NCBI GenBank assembly: GCA_029891345.1
Contig: CM057009.1
Location: forward strand, 290,728,966-290,792,965
Length of the DNA stretch: 64,000 bases
Source of the DNA: Dryococelus australis
Taxonomy: Eukaryota > Arthropoda > Insecta > Phasmatodea > Phasmatidae
Reading direction: 5' to 3'
This document shows, piece after piece, positions 11,540 to 22,896 of this stretch. The number at the start of each line of letters is the position of its first letter. Position 1 is the first letter of the stretch. The notes under the pieces were generated by a model that was not told the DNA's origin, did no database searches, and saw only the letters and a program-made list of their open reading frames with translations. Position numbers and translations under genes: made by a program.

Positions 11540-11775
11540 GTTATTATTGGCAATATAAAATTGTTAAAACAACCTTTGAAAAATTTCACTTCCTCTACCT
11601 GCATATATTTAAACGGCCACACTAACTGCCATGCGCCCAGTTAAGTTGTTGACGATGAAGGGACATTTGTTCCATGTCATAAATGTTAAATTTTAAGTAT
11701 TAGGTAAACATTTGCGAATTTTTAAATTATTAGTCTTTTTTTACATGTTTTAATGTATAGGTGTGTAACAATTAG
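11540..11775 (+). mobile_element. MITE family 2, 5' half only (left arm)
   Basis: From about AACAACCTTTGAAAAATTTCACT through CATGCGCCCAGTTAAGTTG to TATTAGGTAAACATTTGCG it follows the first half of complete copies such as 49872-50297. The terminus and the second half are missing. It stops where the tRNA-headed repeat begins. Confidence 0.65.
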
Positions 11776-12645
11776 AGTAGTGTATGTATGAGTCGCCGGT
11801 GGCAACGAGATCTGGGATGGGGTGTAAAAGTTTGTTGCTCTCTTGTATGAGGTCATTAGCGCACCCCGCGGTCTCGTTCATTTCCGCCCTCTCCCGCAAC
11901 AAAGTCAACAACCAGCCGTTCCAACAACCAGTAACCCCAGAAATTATTTTAATTAAAATTTTTTTGATTAAAAATTATTTGAATCAAACTTGTTATATAT
12001 ATACATATCGGTTCTCCACTGTGTATTTTATTTTCCAAAGATATAATATCCCATTTGCTGGAATAATTATAAAAATAATAGAAAAATCGAGAAATACATA
12101 ACGTTCACCTCACACTCACCCCCACCCTAGCCAAACTCACCCCCCTCCCCCCACCCAATAGCACTTATTATTAAAAGTCACAAAAGGTATTCTAAAAATT
12201 GGTAACATTAATATTAGACCACCTTCCTTTGCTGACCCATCCAAAATCCCCCTCCCCCCCAAAAAAAAATAACCCTTTCCCATACTGCTCTCACAGATCA
12301 TGCAGCTAGCTGACCTTGTCAAATCAATCATAAAACAATCATACATCTAGGATTCAGTGCATTTATAAATAATTGGAATTATTTTATTTAAATTTATTTT
12401 ATTTATCATTTGAAAATTCCCAAATCTTAAAAAAAAAATAAAACATTAGAATGTATTGAAAATGAATTTTTAATGCAAAGTTGGTCTATAAAAGTTAGAT
12501 TGTGTACATTTTCACAGTACTATCACACTTGGTAACATTAAAAAAAATATGAAATTCTCATCAAGGGATAAGGAATTTCACCTACAACCTCTCGAACAGG
12601 ATTCGTGTGGTCTAACCACTGAGATACTTGCTACAATAACACATA
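11776..12645 (-). repeat. tRNA-headed long repeat R (left arm)
   Basis: On the minus strand it starts with a tRNA-like head (12645-12570) containing the A-box-like ATCTCAGTGGTTAGACCA and a degraded B box, then about 780 bp including ATTTGACAAGGTCAGCTAGCTGCATGATC and a terminal segment with TTGTTGCGGGAGAGGG. Counterparts are 34246-35112 (right arm) and 16081-17035 (third, more diverged). A tRNA head suggests RNA polymerase III-driven retroposition, but the body is long for a SINE; a composite is possible. Confidence 0.55.
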
Positions 12646-13369
12646 TTTATTAAATCTGCTACAATAAACACCAAATGAAGAGGCAGTCATTCCCTTGTAC
12701 AATTACAGGCATTATTATGTATTAAAATTCTTGTCATATTTTTTTTCAACCATTGCATATATGGTTTATGAATGCCAAATTTTGGATATGTTTTTGTTTA
12801 ATTTATTTAATGGCAAGAAATATATTATAAGATCACTTTAATTTTTCAATCGGGTCTGTAAGTTAAATCATAGTATGACCACACTTTCGCAAGTCAGTTT
12901 GTAAGAAAGCATATATAAGCATATAAGGTTATGGTTTACGATTTTGTAGGGCCAGGCTCTTAAAATTCAGTTTGTAAGCATCATGTCTAGCTCCAGGAAA
13001 GCCCTACGACCATTTATAGATATAGTGATAAACTAAATTAAAATAATATTTGCATCATATTGTTTTTTTTTTTTTTAATTCAAAATCAGTTTAAACAGGG
13101 GAAGAAAAGCTTTAGACTTTAAGTCTTGAAATAAATCTTCGCTGTTTTCAAATTTATTATCATTTATTACTACAATATTATTTCTGTTTATCCGTGTAAA
13201 TTATGCATCATTATACAAATTTCAATCCTTCGTTAAACACGAAATCAACTCTTGTGGCTCTTGTAAACTTCGTCTGGTCGTGCAGTACGCTTGAAGGCAA
13301 AGTCCTTGCAGAAATAGCGACACCGATTGGCCACTGAAAGTTCTGTAGATGATACACTAGTGGACCCAG
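12646..13369. other. Unassigned left-arm sequence
   Basis: AT-rich, with a poly(T) run near 13062. No gene, RNA or terminal repeat recognised. Confidence 0.5.
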
Positions 13370-13802
13370 ATTTAGTCTATGCACGGTTTCTTGGGCCTAT
13401 TAGAATCAAACCTTTGGAAAATCTCCCAAGTCTGATGTGCTTGGTTGTTTCCTACATATGACATATATCACAAGTGTTTTACACTTGCTTTAACATAATT
13501 TTTCCTTTTTTTCTGTTAAATTGAAATTATATTCATATTTTATCTATAAATTATATTGCTTCAGTTATAAATAGTTTGAATAAAAACAGTGATAAAACAT
13601 GTGTGTTGGTAGCGCCTAGTAAGAAGTAGTTCTCATACAAAATACTGTTACAACAGAGTGCGCACGAATCCGGTGCGTTGTACCTCTGGTGTAATCTTCC
13701 CTACTTAGTTAAGATTAGTTTGCACGAGGCGGAGAAACATCCTGAAAGTAGAACTTCAGCAGGGCTTCAGAAAAGGCCGAATATACCATGACTCAACTAT
13801 AG
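13370..13802 (+). mobile_element. MITE family 5 (left arm)
   Basis: About 430 bp. The left end carries TAGTCTATGCACGGTTTCTT and the right end, reverse complemented, CTATAGTTGAGTCATGG, versions of a family terminus close to TATAGTCCATTCACGGTT. Diagnostic interior: GTGTTGGTAGCGCCTAGTAAGAAGT then GCACGAATCCGGTGCGTTG. Other copies are at 22897, 23266, 30410, 33082 and 56848. No coding capacity. Confidence 0.7.
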
Positions 13803-14099
13803 TTCGGCTGCCGTCACCTCCGAAAGAGCAGGACCCAGCAATGAAGTTGTCTTCCTAGACAGAGACGTTCCACCTGCTGATGAGTAGTCGATTAAGTGAT
13901 GCATTCGTACTCGTTGTAGGTATTGAAACGCAGGAGCTACAGGAATGAATCGATGTTACTGTTGTCAACCAAGCCGATGATGGAAGTTGCAGCATTCCAG
14001 ATATGAACTTCTCAGTACTGCAAGAATCTTAGAGACGTAACCATCATCGATCCGTAGGCTTCTTACTTACGTAGGCTTCTTACATATATACACTCTTTG

Positions 14100-15330
14100 A
14101 GATATCATGAAATGTGGATATATTCATGTGTTCGTAATCCATAACAAAGACGATGATATAAATACATTGCCTATGGGTTGGGTGGACAGAATCCGCTCGT
14201 TCTGAGCTGCAGATGATCTACCGAACAGTGTCCAGCCAGAGCTCTTCATTACCAGTTCATCTTCCTCGCGGCATACCTTTATTATGCTCTTTTCAACACC
14301 GGCTTTGATGTTATCCGCATTACTCTTAGGTAAGTTTCTTTTTGCATACATCTAGTTTACTATAGCTATATTCCAGCCATATATTATATTATACGGATTA
14401 GTATTTCCCCACCTCCACTGTAAGTTGATCTGTTGATTAATTTTTTCATTGATTTCAGACGTGAACAAACATATTTCGTCAAAGTTACCGGATTTGGAGC
14501 TACATTCATTTTTGAAAGACCGCTGAATGCTGATTCATTCAGGAAAAATCAATTTACATTCAGCTTACTTCGTTAGGTTGCTATGCAAGGTCGGTGTGAA
14601 TTTCTATTCGTAGCATCTGATTCGCCTGTCGAAGTAGCATTGGGACAATCCTTTACTGGGACCTTATCGTACGATTATGCATCACGTTCACACTATTTCA
14701 GATAACATTTTTTAATGCTCGGTTTGAGTAAACTGTTTAGAGCACTTCTCACAATGATATGGCATGTATATGGAAATCCTTACAGGTGCATTCGTTTCAT
14801 TTCTTCGTGCTTCATCAGCATTTGCGAAAGTCTTTTTGTAGTGGCTGCGTGGAAGGAATCAACGATCTGCCCACGACATTCACAGCTGAAGCTTTCTGCT
14901 TCCAGCGTGTGTAGCACCAATTACCATCCCAGTACATCTCCGATGCATTGTCGGCAGATAACGCTTAGCAGGCAGTGAAGGTAAACCGGTACAGATTTCG
15001 AGATACCGTTTCAAGTTGCCACTTCGTCGACCAAACTACGATTTGTATTTTCCACAAGTGAAAGTAACATGATCCACATTCCGAATATAGTTGGCCCCAT
15101 GTCGCTGAACTTTGCTGCAATCAGAAAAATTTATTCTCAGAGTAACGACACAATGTTCTGGAATATGTTCCATCCTGGGTCGAGACGATGCTCCCCTATT
15201 CGCAGATCGTAGATCGTCCGATCCATCCAACCCCGATGTAGTTCTACACACAGGCCGTCGACTTGTAGCTCCTCATTCTATTAGGTACACTACAGAGGGA
15301 ACCGAAAAAAAAAAAATCATGTGATATAAT
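14100..15330 (-). pseudogene. Decayed C2H2 zinc-finger / Polinton-type DNA polymerase N-terminal-like remnant (left arm)
   Basis: Minus-strand reading gives, in order: a finger-like segment with FTCGKYKS and FGRRSGNLKRYLEIC (15060-14960), a second with YHCEKCSKQF (near 14770), an ESAF motif (about 14530), and IKAGVEKSIIKVCREEDE followed by KSSGWTL (14310-14220). The order zinc fingers, ESAF, acidic patch, SGW is one I associate with proteins at the start of Polinton/Maverick-like (adintovirus-like) polymerase genes. Several stops and frame changes break it, and two metal ligands are Tyr (expected Cys and His). No catalytic polymerase motif follows. The family assignment is a judgement from motif order; finger-like content is more certain than the polymerase link. 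Confidence 0.42.
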
Positions 15331-15427
15331 ATATAGTTAAAGGCTTAAAATACCATAGCAGACAAGATTTAGAAAAAAAAATGAGAACAATAAATAAAAT
15401 ACATCAACTTCAAGAAGCAACATTAAA

Positions 15428-16080
15428 CACCTATACAAAGGTAACACATTTAAACAAAAGAAGTTCTAGGGGAAGACCTCTAAGTGAACCCTCGATATGA
15501 AATTACACAAGATTATGAAGAAACCCTCCAAATATCACATCCATGGGAAGTTCGGAATAAAAAAATTTGTTAAATATACATATGAAATATTAGCACAATA
15601 AGCGAGTCAAAAAAGGTATCAGGAAATAAACCGGAGGGGAAAAATCAAAACTATTTAATAAATATACGAAGTCGAGACAGTAAGCTAGACCCATCCTAAT
15701 CTTGATTCGTACCCTATTTTGGAAGAAAAAAACGCCATGTAAAAATTAAATCATACCGGAAATATATGTAGAAAATATATTGCACTTCTAAATACAGATA
15801 CAAATCGTAATGCCTAACACAATTCACATCACGAGTTCCCCGAATCGATTTAAGCATACCAAGCATTGCGTTCACATTGCACTCGTATACATACCAGTCC
15901 GTTATCAGTGAGAATTAAGCTTATCGAATAGTTACAGTACATATTCAAGCCATTACATGCGCCATCATTTTTATATTGTTTGCACCTGCTTAATGTCACC
16001 AAGAGGCTTGTTTATGCTACTTCCTCCTCCTTCCCCATCATCTTGCTCGTTCTCCTCAATATCATCATCCAATGTGTGAG
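15428..16080. other. Start of spacer between arms, unassigned
   Basis: The left arm's sequence continues into unique-looking AT-rich DNA. No ORF with recognisable content. Confidence 0.5.
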
Positions 16081-17035
16081 ATTTTTTTCTTTTTTTAAAT
16101 GTTACGAAGTGTGATGGGAAAGTGTAAAATTTACAAAACTTAACTTATGTAAACCGATTTCGCAAGAAAATTCATTACCGATACATTTAATTATTTTTTT
16201 TAAAGCATTTTTCAAAGGATAAATAAAATTAATTTAAATAAAATAATTCTAATTATTTATGAATACATCGATTTCTTGATGTGTGATCGTTTTATGATTG
16301 ATGTGACAAGGTCCGCCAGCTGCCTGACCCGCGAGAACGCTGTGGGACGAGGTGTTGGGGTAGCGCGAAGGGGATGGTCATGATTGTTAGGATTCGGTGT
16401 GGCAGGGTGTAGGGATTGCATGGGTGAGCAAGGGAAGGGGTCTAATGTTGTATGTTCCTCGATTTTTAGATTAATCTTGTGAATTTTAATAATAATTACC
16501 ATCGGTGTTGTTTGGTGAGGGGCGTTGTCAGTGTTTGGGAATGAGCGAGGGGTAGGGAAATTTAACTTTATATGTTCTTGGATTTTTTAAGAATTATTTT
16601 CTCTTCAGATTTTTGTGAGTTTTTATAATAATTGAAAGTGGTGGGGGTGGGGAGGGTGAGCTTGGCTATGGCGGGGTGAGCGTGAGGTTAATGTTAAATG
16701 TTTCTCGATTTTTCCGATTATTTTTATAATTTTTCCCGCGTGTGCATTATTACGTCATTGAAAAATAAGAATCCAAATTATTGAGCAGATATATTTAAGA
16801 AATTATATTCAAATATTTTTGTTAAAAAACTTTTTTTTTTTAAATCACTTATAGGGTTACAGTTCGCTGGAATGGCCAGTCGTGTGTTGTTTGATTCGAA
16901 AGGGGGGGGGGGGAGGGGGAGATGAACGAGGCCGCCAGCCGCGCCTGTGATGTCATCCAAGATGGCGGCAAACTCCTACTCCTTACCTTGGATGTCGTTG
17001 CCACCTGCAAACCATACATACACTACTAATTAGCA
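16081..17035 (+). repeat. tRNA-headed long repeat R, third and diverged copy (head missing)
   Basis: Aligns by landmarks with 34325-35112 in the same orientation: AATGTTACGAAGTGTGATGGG, TTTTATGATTGATGTGACAAGG, several G-rich runs, GAACGAGGCCGCCAGCCGCGC and a final CATACATACACTACTAATTAG. The tRNA-like head is not present upstream. It carries extra sequence around 16330-16720 compared with the arm copies. Confidence 0.65.
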
Positions 17036-17039
17036 AATT

Positions 17040-17217
17040 TGTGAAATATTTAATTTTCTAATAATTTCGCAGTGTCTCTTGACCGACGTATGAATATAGC
17101 GATGATGCCCATAGTAATGTTAATTTTACATATAGCACAAGAATACACAGTGAGCATGTACAAGCAGGTCTAAAGGAGGGTTTTCAAAAGTGCACTGTTT
17201 ATCGTGAACAGCTTATA
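17040..17217 (+). mobile_element. MITE family 2, 3' half
   Basis: Matches the second half of complete copies: TCTAATAATTTCGCAGT, CTTGACCGACGTATGAATA, GATGATGCCCATAGTAATGTTAATTTTACAT and the terminus TTTATCGTGAACAGCTTATA. It abuts the end of repeat R, just as the family's 5' half abuts R in the arms. Confidence 0.75.
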
Positions 17218-17407
17218 AATACACTTGACACGTGTACGTTCTGTCAAAGAAAAGTAGCCGTAGTCATTTCACGCTTGAAAGACCAGATTTGTTTCTCCGT
17301 TTTGCTTAGCGTGTATCACACCACCACATGTCAAAATTAAATTTTATCTACCTTTTCCCTGATATTCACATGCCCTTCTAATGAAACTGTAGCTCTGTTG
17401 CAGTTGC

Positions 17408-17857
17408 TGTTATGCTAAAGACTTCTCACGACAAAGTGAGCACCTTTGAAATCAACCTTTGAAAAATATCACTGCCCCTACTTGCATTTATTTTAACGGG
17501 CGCACTGAGCGACATGCGCCCGGTAAAGTTGGTAACGATGGATTGAAAGTAGTTCCATATGTAAACGTCGTATAAAAAGAATTAGGTAACCATTTGTGAT
17601 AATTTAATTTATTTCTTACGCTTTCCGTTTCTTTCCGTTTTTTTTTTTAACGCATCAGGGTGTAAAAATTAGCAGACTTATAAAATGTTTACTTTTCTAA
17701 TAATTTCTCAGCTTCACTTGACCGACGCATGAATAAAGTGATGAGGTCCATGACAATGTTAATTTATATAAGGTAGAAGAAAACACAACGTGCATACATG
17801 TAGATCTTAGGAAGGGCTTTCAAAACTGCTCGTTTTACCGTAAACAGCGTATACAAT
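17408..17857 (+). mobile_element. MITE family 2, full-length diverged copy
   Basis: About 450 bp from CTCACGACAAAGTGAGCACC to GCTCGTTTTACCGTAAACAGCG. The termini are inverted versions of the family end TAGGCTGTTCACGGTAAA. Interior landmarks ACGGGCGCACTGAGCGACAT, GTAAAGTTGGTAACGATGGA and GAATAAAGTGATGAGG are present. Flanking TA where visible suggests a mariner-type relative. Confidence 0.75.
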
Positions 17858-18121
17858 CTTTTATAATGTGCATATGGCAAAAAAAAAATGAAAGGTACTG
17901 ACTGCTGTGTGGCTACCAGATTAAATATTAGACCTAGGTTTTAATGGCACGTCAATACATGTCCTGTTAACTTGGCGAGGTGTGCGAATACAATCAAAGT
18001 TCGATTAAAACAACATTCATTTGCAGGCAGGGATTAATTTCAAACACAGCTCTCAAGTTCTTTATCGATCGTGAACAACTTTATTTTACTGAATGAGTGA
18101 AAGGATTTGGGCTGTTGTTAG

Positions 18122-18343
18122 CATCGAGGTCTTGAGAGCCGATAAGGGTGATTGAGGTGAGTATGGAGCAACGCCGAATTGAAGGGACCGGGGGAAGGGG
18201 AGATCGCCGAGAAGACTCGCCGACCAACGGCATCGTCCGGCACGATTCCACATGCGAAAATCCAGAGTGACCCGGTCGGGGATTGAACCCGAATCGCCTT
18301 GGTGGGAGGTGAGCAGGCTAACTGCTCAGCCATCGTAGCCCCT
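18122..18343 (-). mobile_element. tRNA-derived SINE, copy 1
   Basis: On the minus strand: tRNA-like head GGGGCTACGATGGCTGAGCA with A box and a B box GGGTTCAATCCCC, then the conserved body GGAATCGTGCCGGACGATGC and a 3' end CGGCTCTCAAGACCTCGATG. The two promoter boxes fit a tRNA origin. The ORF read across it (GIVPDDAVGRRVFSA) is an accidental peptide often annotated as protein in insect genomes. Confidence 0.85.
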
Positions 18344-19139
18344 TATGAGTATGAGAAGGGGCGCATTTGTGAGGGACAAATGTTATTTTTCAGCCAGATA
18401 GTTTGAAATAAGTAAAGGCTAGTGCTACATTACCTGTACCTGTACTGACATAATTATAGTGCGATTATAATTATAAATTCTGACAACTTGTAGAGTGATT
18501 TGACATGTAGTAAATTACATATTATTAGATCTAGAGGGCTATGGAGTTTACGCTCCTACCCCTTAAAGTAATTCAGTATGTTCTTTGTACCACCTTGTCT
18601 ATCTGAAGGCAAAGTGGTAACAATGTGAAAGAATACTGCATACATTCTGTAATATTGTAAATTATTTCGATTGAAATACGTATTTAAAGGTCTAAACCGA
18701 ATGAATGAAGAAGAGTCTAATTGTAATAAACTTAAAAGCGGTATTCACAACACAGCTATGCGACGCGATCAACATTAGCCAATCAGAGCGCTTGTCGGCG
18801 GCGATGTGCGACACGAGCATTGAAGCCAATGCAGACCTTTGTTTCGCAGGCGACGGACGTCGACAGACAAGAAGGAAAGTTTTTTAAACATTATATCACC
18901 CATCTTCGTAGTCTATGCTAGTAATTTAGTACTAAAGATAAATGCTGTGTTATTATCAACACAATATTAATTCTACATCGTGATGTTTACTTCAACAAAT
19001 TATAAGTTATGGGGAAATGTTAATTGTGTTACAATGGTCCCTAACATTCACCGAAAGCATGACGTATACCCGTTATTTTACCGTTTTGACGTTTAAAATG
19101 TACGTTTAACAAGTAGAGAAAGGGCCGCGTTAGTCAAGA
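18344..19139. other. Unassigned spacer sequence
   Basis: Contains a somewhat GC-richer patch at 18740-18860 with a 60-codon ORF and no domain. Nothing else recognised. Confidence 0.5.
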
Positions 19140-21560
19140 CAGTGCGAGTTTCTGTCAATGAGCCCTTTCGAGTCCATCAATGGGCCACTGGCCCAATGAA
19201 GGAAACTCCGTGTTCTCACAGTTGCAACCATTATTTTGTGCAGGATAAGACATAATTACGTTCACTTATTTAATGCTAAAGTTAATGAAACGTTGGTAGG
19301 CATGTATTTACATAAACCACGAATACGTTTTCTGTTGCAGATGGTTGCAGGAGTGAAATACGGTCGGTGGGAGGAGGATGATATGGGTTGTACGTTAGTT
19401 GCAGCGCGGAATGGTGATATGAGCGTCAATGAGGCTGCAAGAGCGTACAGTATACCAGGGGCAACATTGCAGAGACATTTGGCGGGTAAGGATCGCTTTG
19501 CTGTCGAAGAAAATAAAATATAGGCAGTACAGTTGATCCACCTGCGGAAGTAGAACACGAACTAGTTTCGCGTGTGCTAAAACTAGAGGAATCCATGTTT
19601 GGTATAACACTTACAGATCTGCGTATACTGGCGTTTGAAATTGATGTGAGAAACGGAATTCCACATAGGTTTAACACAGAAAAATAATTTCAGGGAAAAA
19701 ATGGTATTACGCATTCACGAAGAGACATTCCGAACTCAGTTTGCGACAGACAGAGTCATCTTCTTTTGCTCGAACGAGAGGTTTTAATAAGGAGAATGTG
19801 CAGCATTTTTATGATGAGCTAGAGAGAACCGTTGACGAAAACCAGCTTCGATGCACCGTGAGTATTTAAGGTTGATGAGACTGGTTTGTCTACAGTGCAA
19901 AAGAAATCGAGGAAAGTCATAACTGGAAAAGGTAAAGGGGCGGTAGGTTCAATAGCTAGTGGAGAAAGGGGATCCACTAGCACGGAAATTTGCTGCCCAA
20001 ATGCTGCTGGCCAGTATGTCCCGTCATTAATAATGTATGAGCGTTCCCGCACTGCTAACAGGCTGGAAGAAGGAGCTTCTTCAAGAACAATATTTGCTTA
20101 CAACCCAGAAAGTGGATACATAAACAAAGATATTTTTTGTGATTTGGTGGCAACTTTTCATCTATTCTGTCCACCCCACAAAGGAAAGAAAAGTTTTGCT
20201 CCTTCTGGATGGCCATTGTACCCACACTAAAAACCCCCGTGCATTAAAGTGTGCTTGATAAAACGTAATATAAATCTGTCACTTCCAGTTCACACAACAC
20301 ACAGGTTCCAGCCCCTGGATGTGTCGTTTTTTAAGCCACTAAGTAGATATTATATAAATGAAATGAAAAAGTTTCTTTTTCAAAAGCTCAGTGAAGGCAA
20401 ACCTGATGTCAATCAGATTTATATTGCTCGATTATTTGACCAAGCATATGAGCAAGCTGTGGGAGTAGGAACTTCAGTGATTGGATTTGCGAAAACAGGA
20501 GTTTGGCCAGTCAATAGGGACGTGTTTCAGGATTGTGATTTTATTGAATCAATGCAATTTGAAGCAGACGACATCCCCTGGAACAGTCCTGGAACAGTCG
20601 TATCAGTCAGTAGGAACATTCATTCCACTCTTGTCAAAGATGTTTCAGCCAAAGAAGCTGTGCCCTCTTCCAGTACCGATGATCAAGGATCGCTTCCATT
20701 AGTCAAAACACCAGCACCACAAGTACATGCATCCTTCGGTACTATCTCTGTTCCCAGAAAATATTTATCCTGGATGAGGTTCGAACAAAAAGGCACAGAA
20801 ATCGATAGCCATTTCAAACAGTCCTTATAAGCAGACACTGGATGATACTGAAATCAAGGAAAAAAATTCCCAAGGAAAAACAGACAACAAAGAAAAGACG
20901 TCTCCAAACTCCTACTTCAGGGGAGTCAGTAAGAGACAAACTGCCTTTTCCTTCAGGTGTGTCAGCAAAGCCCCATTCTAAGGAAGAGTCATGGTATTGT
21001 GTCATCTGTTCCCATGACATTAAAGAAGATATGATTCAGTTTTTATCGTGCAACGAGTGGGTGCATGAAACGTGTGCTGGTGTTAAGAAAGGAGCCCAAG
21101 TATTCTTCTGTCAAAACTGTGACTAATTAGTAAGTGAATATCGCCTTGTCTATAACGATTTATATTTGGGTGCTAATCTAGCTATGCTGTGGGTAAAAAT
21201 TCAAAGTATTGTAAGTATTTGAGTATGGTTTAGTTGGTAATGGGTTTTTGTTATTTTTTTGTAAATAATATTTTCAATATATTTCTCCACAGTTAACTGT
21301 AGCTGCAGGACTATATATATGTATATATAGGTGCATGCGCTAATAACGAAAATAATTAGGTTTAATTTTCGAAAATTTTGTTGATGCATTTTGAAACAAC
21401 GACTTTGGACAGGGTCAAATTAATTAACAGAGGTCCCAGACGTGCTATGAATATTGACATTAACATATATTGTGATAAACAGTGTTATACAGCAACTCAT
21501 TCCTGGCAACTGCCTGGCTCAATGATGGAGACTGATTTCCGTCATTGAGTCCTTCACACT
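19140..21560 (+). mobile_element. Decayed pogo/Tigger-like DNA transposon, copy 2
   Basis: About 2.4 kb. Boundaries are inferred from inverted subterminal motifs: CCATCAATGGGCC and CCCAATGAAGGAAA at 19173-19205, mirrored by CTCAATGATGG and TTTCCGTCATTGAG at 21518-21548. The interior is one transposase remnant followed by about 400 bp of 3' sequence. A piece of that 3' sequence (21149-21328) recurs at 31259-31446. This copy is not closely related at DNA level to the 1.4-4.2 kb one. Confidence 0.7.
19341..21126 (+). pseudogene. Pogo/Tigger-type DDE transposase with C-terminal PHD-like finger, inactivated
   Basis: The chosen start, ATG at 19341, follows TTTTCTGTTGCAG, which resembles a splice acceptor, and opens MVAGVKYGRWEEDD. 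Domains in order: psq-type helix-turn-helix (to QRHLAGK, about 19490), a second DNA-binding segment with KKWYYAFTKRH (about 19695), and the catalytic core with VDETGLSTVQ (Asp codon 19874), LLLDGHCTHTKN (Asp 20208) and HRFQPLDVSFF (Asp 20318). Then a linker rich in Ser/Pro/Val, and WYCVICSHD...WVHETC...FFCQNCD at the C terminus. The second and third Asp are 107 nt apart, one base short of DD36D. Frameshifts lie near 19520, 19860, 20190, 20250 and 20830, with an in-frame stop near 19685. In the PHD-like tail, Phe replaces the third expected Cys. Nuclear cut-and-paste enzyme by family. Confidence 0.85.
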
Positions 21561-22896
21561 TAGGTATTTTAATTTTGAAATATTTCTTTGACATAAAATC
21601 CTTTTCGCTTGTCATTTTTGTTAAAGTATCTTAGCAATAGGTAGTGTTCACATTAAGCTATAAAAACTGGAAAGTTTATAAAAGTTAACGATTTTATGAA
21701 GTGTTTTGTAAGTGGCCCATTAATTTGCAACCTTCCCCTATAGGTTTTCACAAAATTGCGTATAAAAGAAACAAATGGCAATATCCGTTTTTGTTTTGGG
21801 GAATTTCCTATTAATACTGGAGTAGAAATTTACAGGGAAAGTTTACAGTATGTAAATTAATTACGACATACAAATTTTGAAGTTTATAGCATGACAAGAT
21901 TACACTAAAGAGCTTGGTAAGCAAAGGCGGTGCCGCCGACATTCTGTCGCTCGATTTTTAATAGCTTTTATAAAACGCCGTCGGCTGTTATTGTCATTCG
22001 CGCCGCGTTTCTCTATTGCGAATACTGCTCAAAGCGTATTTCCATTATGGATGCTTCAGAAAGCTTATTTTACAAGCAAACCTTCGTCATGTATGGCAGT
22101 CAATTATGACTGGATTTTACAAAGTAATGTTACTTATCTTAAAAAAAAAAATTTATTTAATGCATACATTAATTTAATTTATAATAATAACTTAAATGGC
22201 CGAAATGCATTTGCATAAAATCAATTACTAAATATTTCAAATTGTTATTTCAAATTTTTATTACATACGACCCCAGAAATTATATTAATGGTTTTTTTTT
22301 TCTTCCAAAATGTGATATGGGATATTTGGAGCAATATAGAATGGAAATACGCGCAACATTTATTCAAAAGTTGCCTTTTTATGAACTGATTTTCGAAACA
22401 TTCAAAGAAGTAATGTTTAACAATATACTTTACATACTTTACAATGTTACAAAATATATGCATGATTCTTTCAAAAGGAACTTTTATTGTACTTTTCCAA
22501 CAGTTTTAGTAGGGTGTGTACTACTTTTTAATAAATTCAGCATGCTGTACAGTCGGGTTCAATGCTCCATTGAAAGTCCCGGTTTTCCCATCTTAAAATG
22601 ATGGTATCCTTGCATCGTGTGTTTATTTTAATGTCTTTATAGTTTACTGTTAACACTCAATATTATAATTATAACGTAATTATTACATACAGAACGACTT
22701 CGCATAATTCCTGTATCCCGAATGGACTGATTCCAACTTTTATTTCCTCACGTGAGACTGAAGAAAATGTTACTCTCTATTACGGTTACAGATGAAACAT
22801 AAAACCACATGGGTAAAATATTGTGGACTTTAAATATATCTGTTAAAATGCGCCTTATGCCCTGATAGCCCTCGTTTTCAAAAATATGCGATCTGA
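21561..22896. other. AT-rich spacer sequence, no recognised gene
   Basis: Short ORFs (for example 119 codons at 22242-22601) are Phe/Ile/Tyr-rich as expected for AT-rich DNA and show no domain. A GC-richer patch with CGCC/GGCG motifs sits at 21925-22010. Confidence 0.45.

Larger units (their letters stand above)
7807..15427 (+). repeat. Left arm of 7.6-kb inverted duplication
   Basis: This 7,621-bp block is nearly the reverse complement of 31458-39086. Landmarks at both ends and throughout agree in order and spacing: hAT end, GA-rich stretch near 9200, MITE at 11.0 kb, tRNA-headed repeat at 12 kb, polymerase-like remnant at 14-15 kb. By eye only a few differences occur per 100 bp, mostly point changes and 1-3-bp indels in homopolymers, so the duplication is recent compared with the decay of its contents. 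The outer edge falls inside a hAT element that is complete in the other arm. Confidence 0.93.

Noticed and set aside
14715..14978. 87-codon plus-strand ORF conserved in both arms
   Set aside because: Conservation follows from recent arm duplication, and the opposite strand carries the zinc-finger-like reading.
18118..18333. ORF reading MAEQLACSPPTKAIRVQSPTG with GIVPDDAVGRRVFS
   Set aside because: It coincides exactly with a tRNA-derived SINE. The same peptide pattern appears in every SINE copy, so it is repeat-derived and not a protein family.
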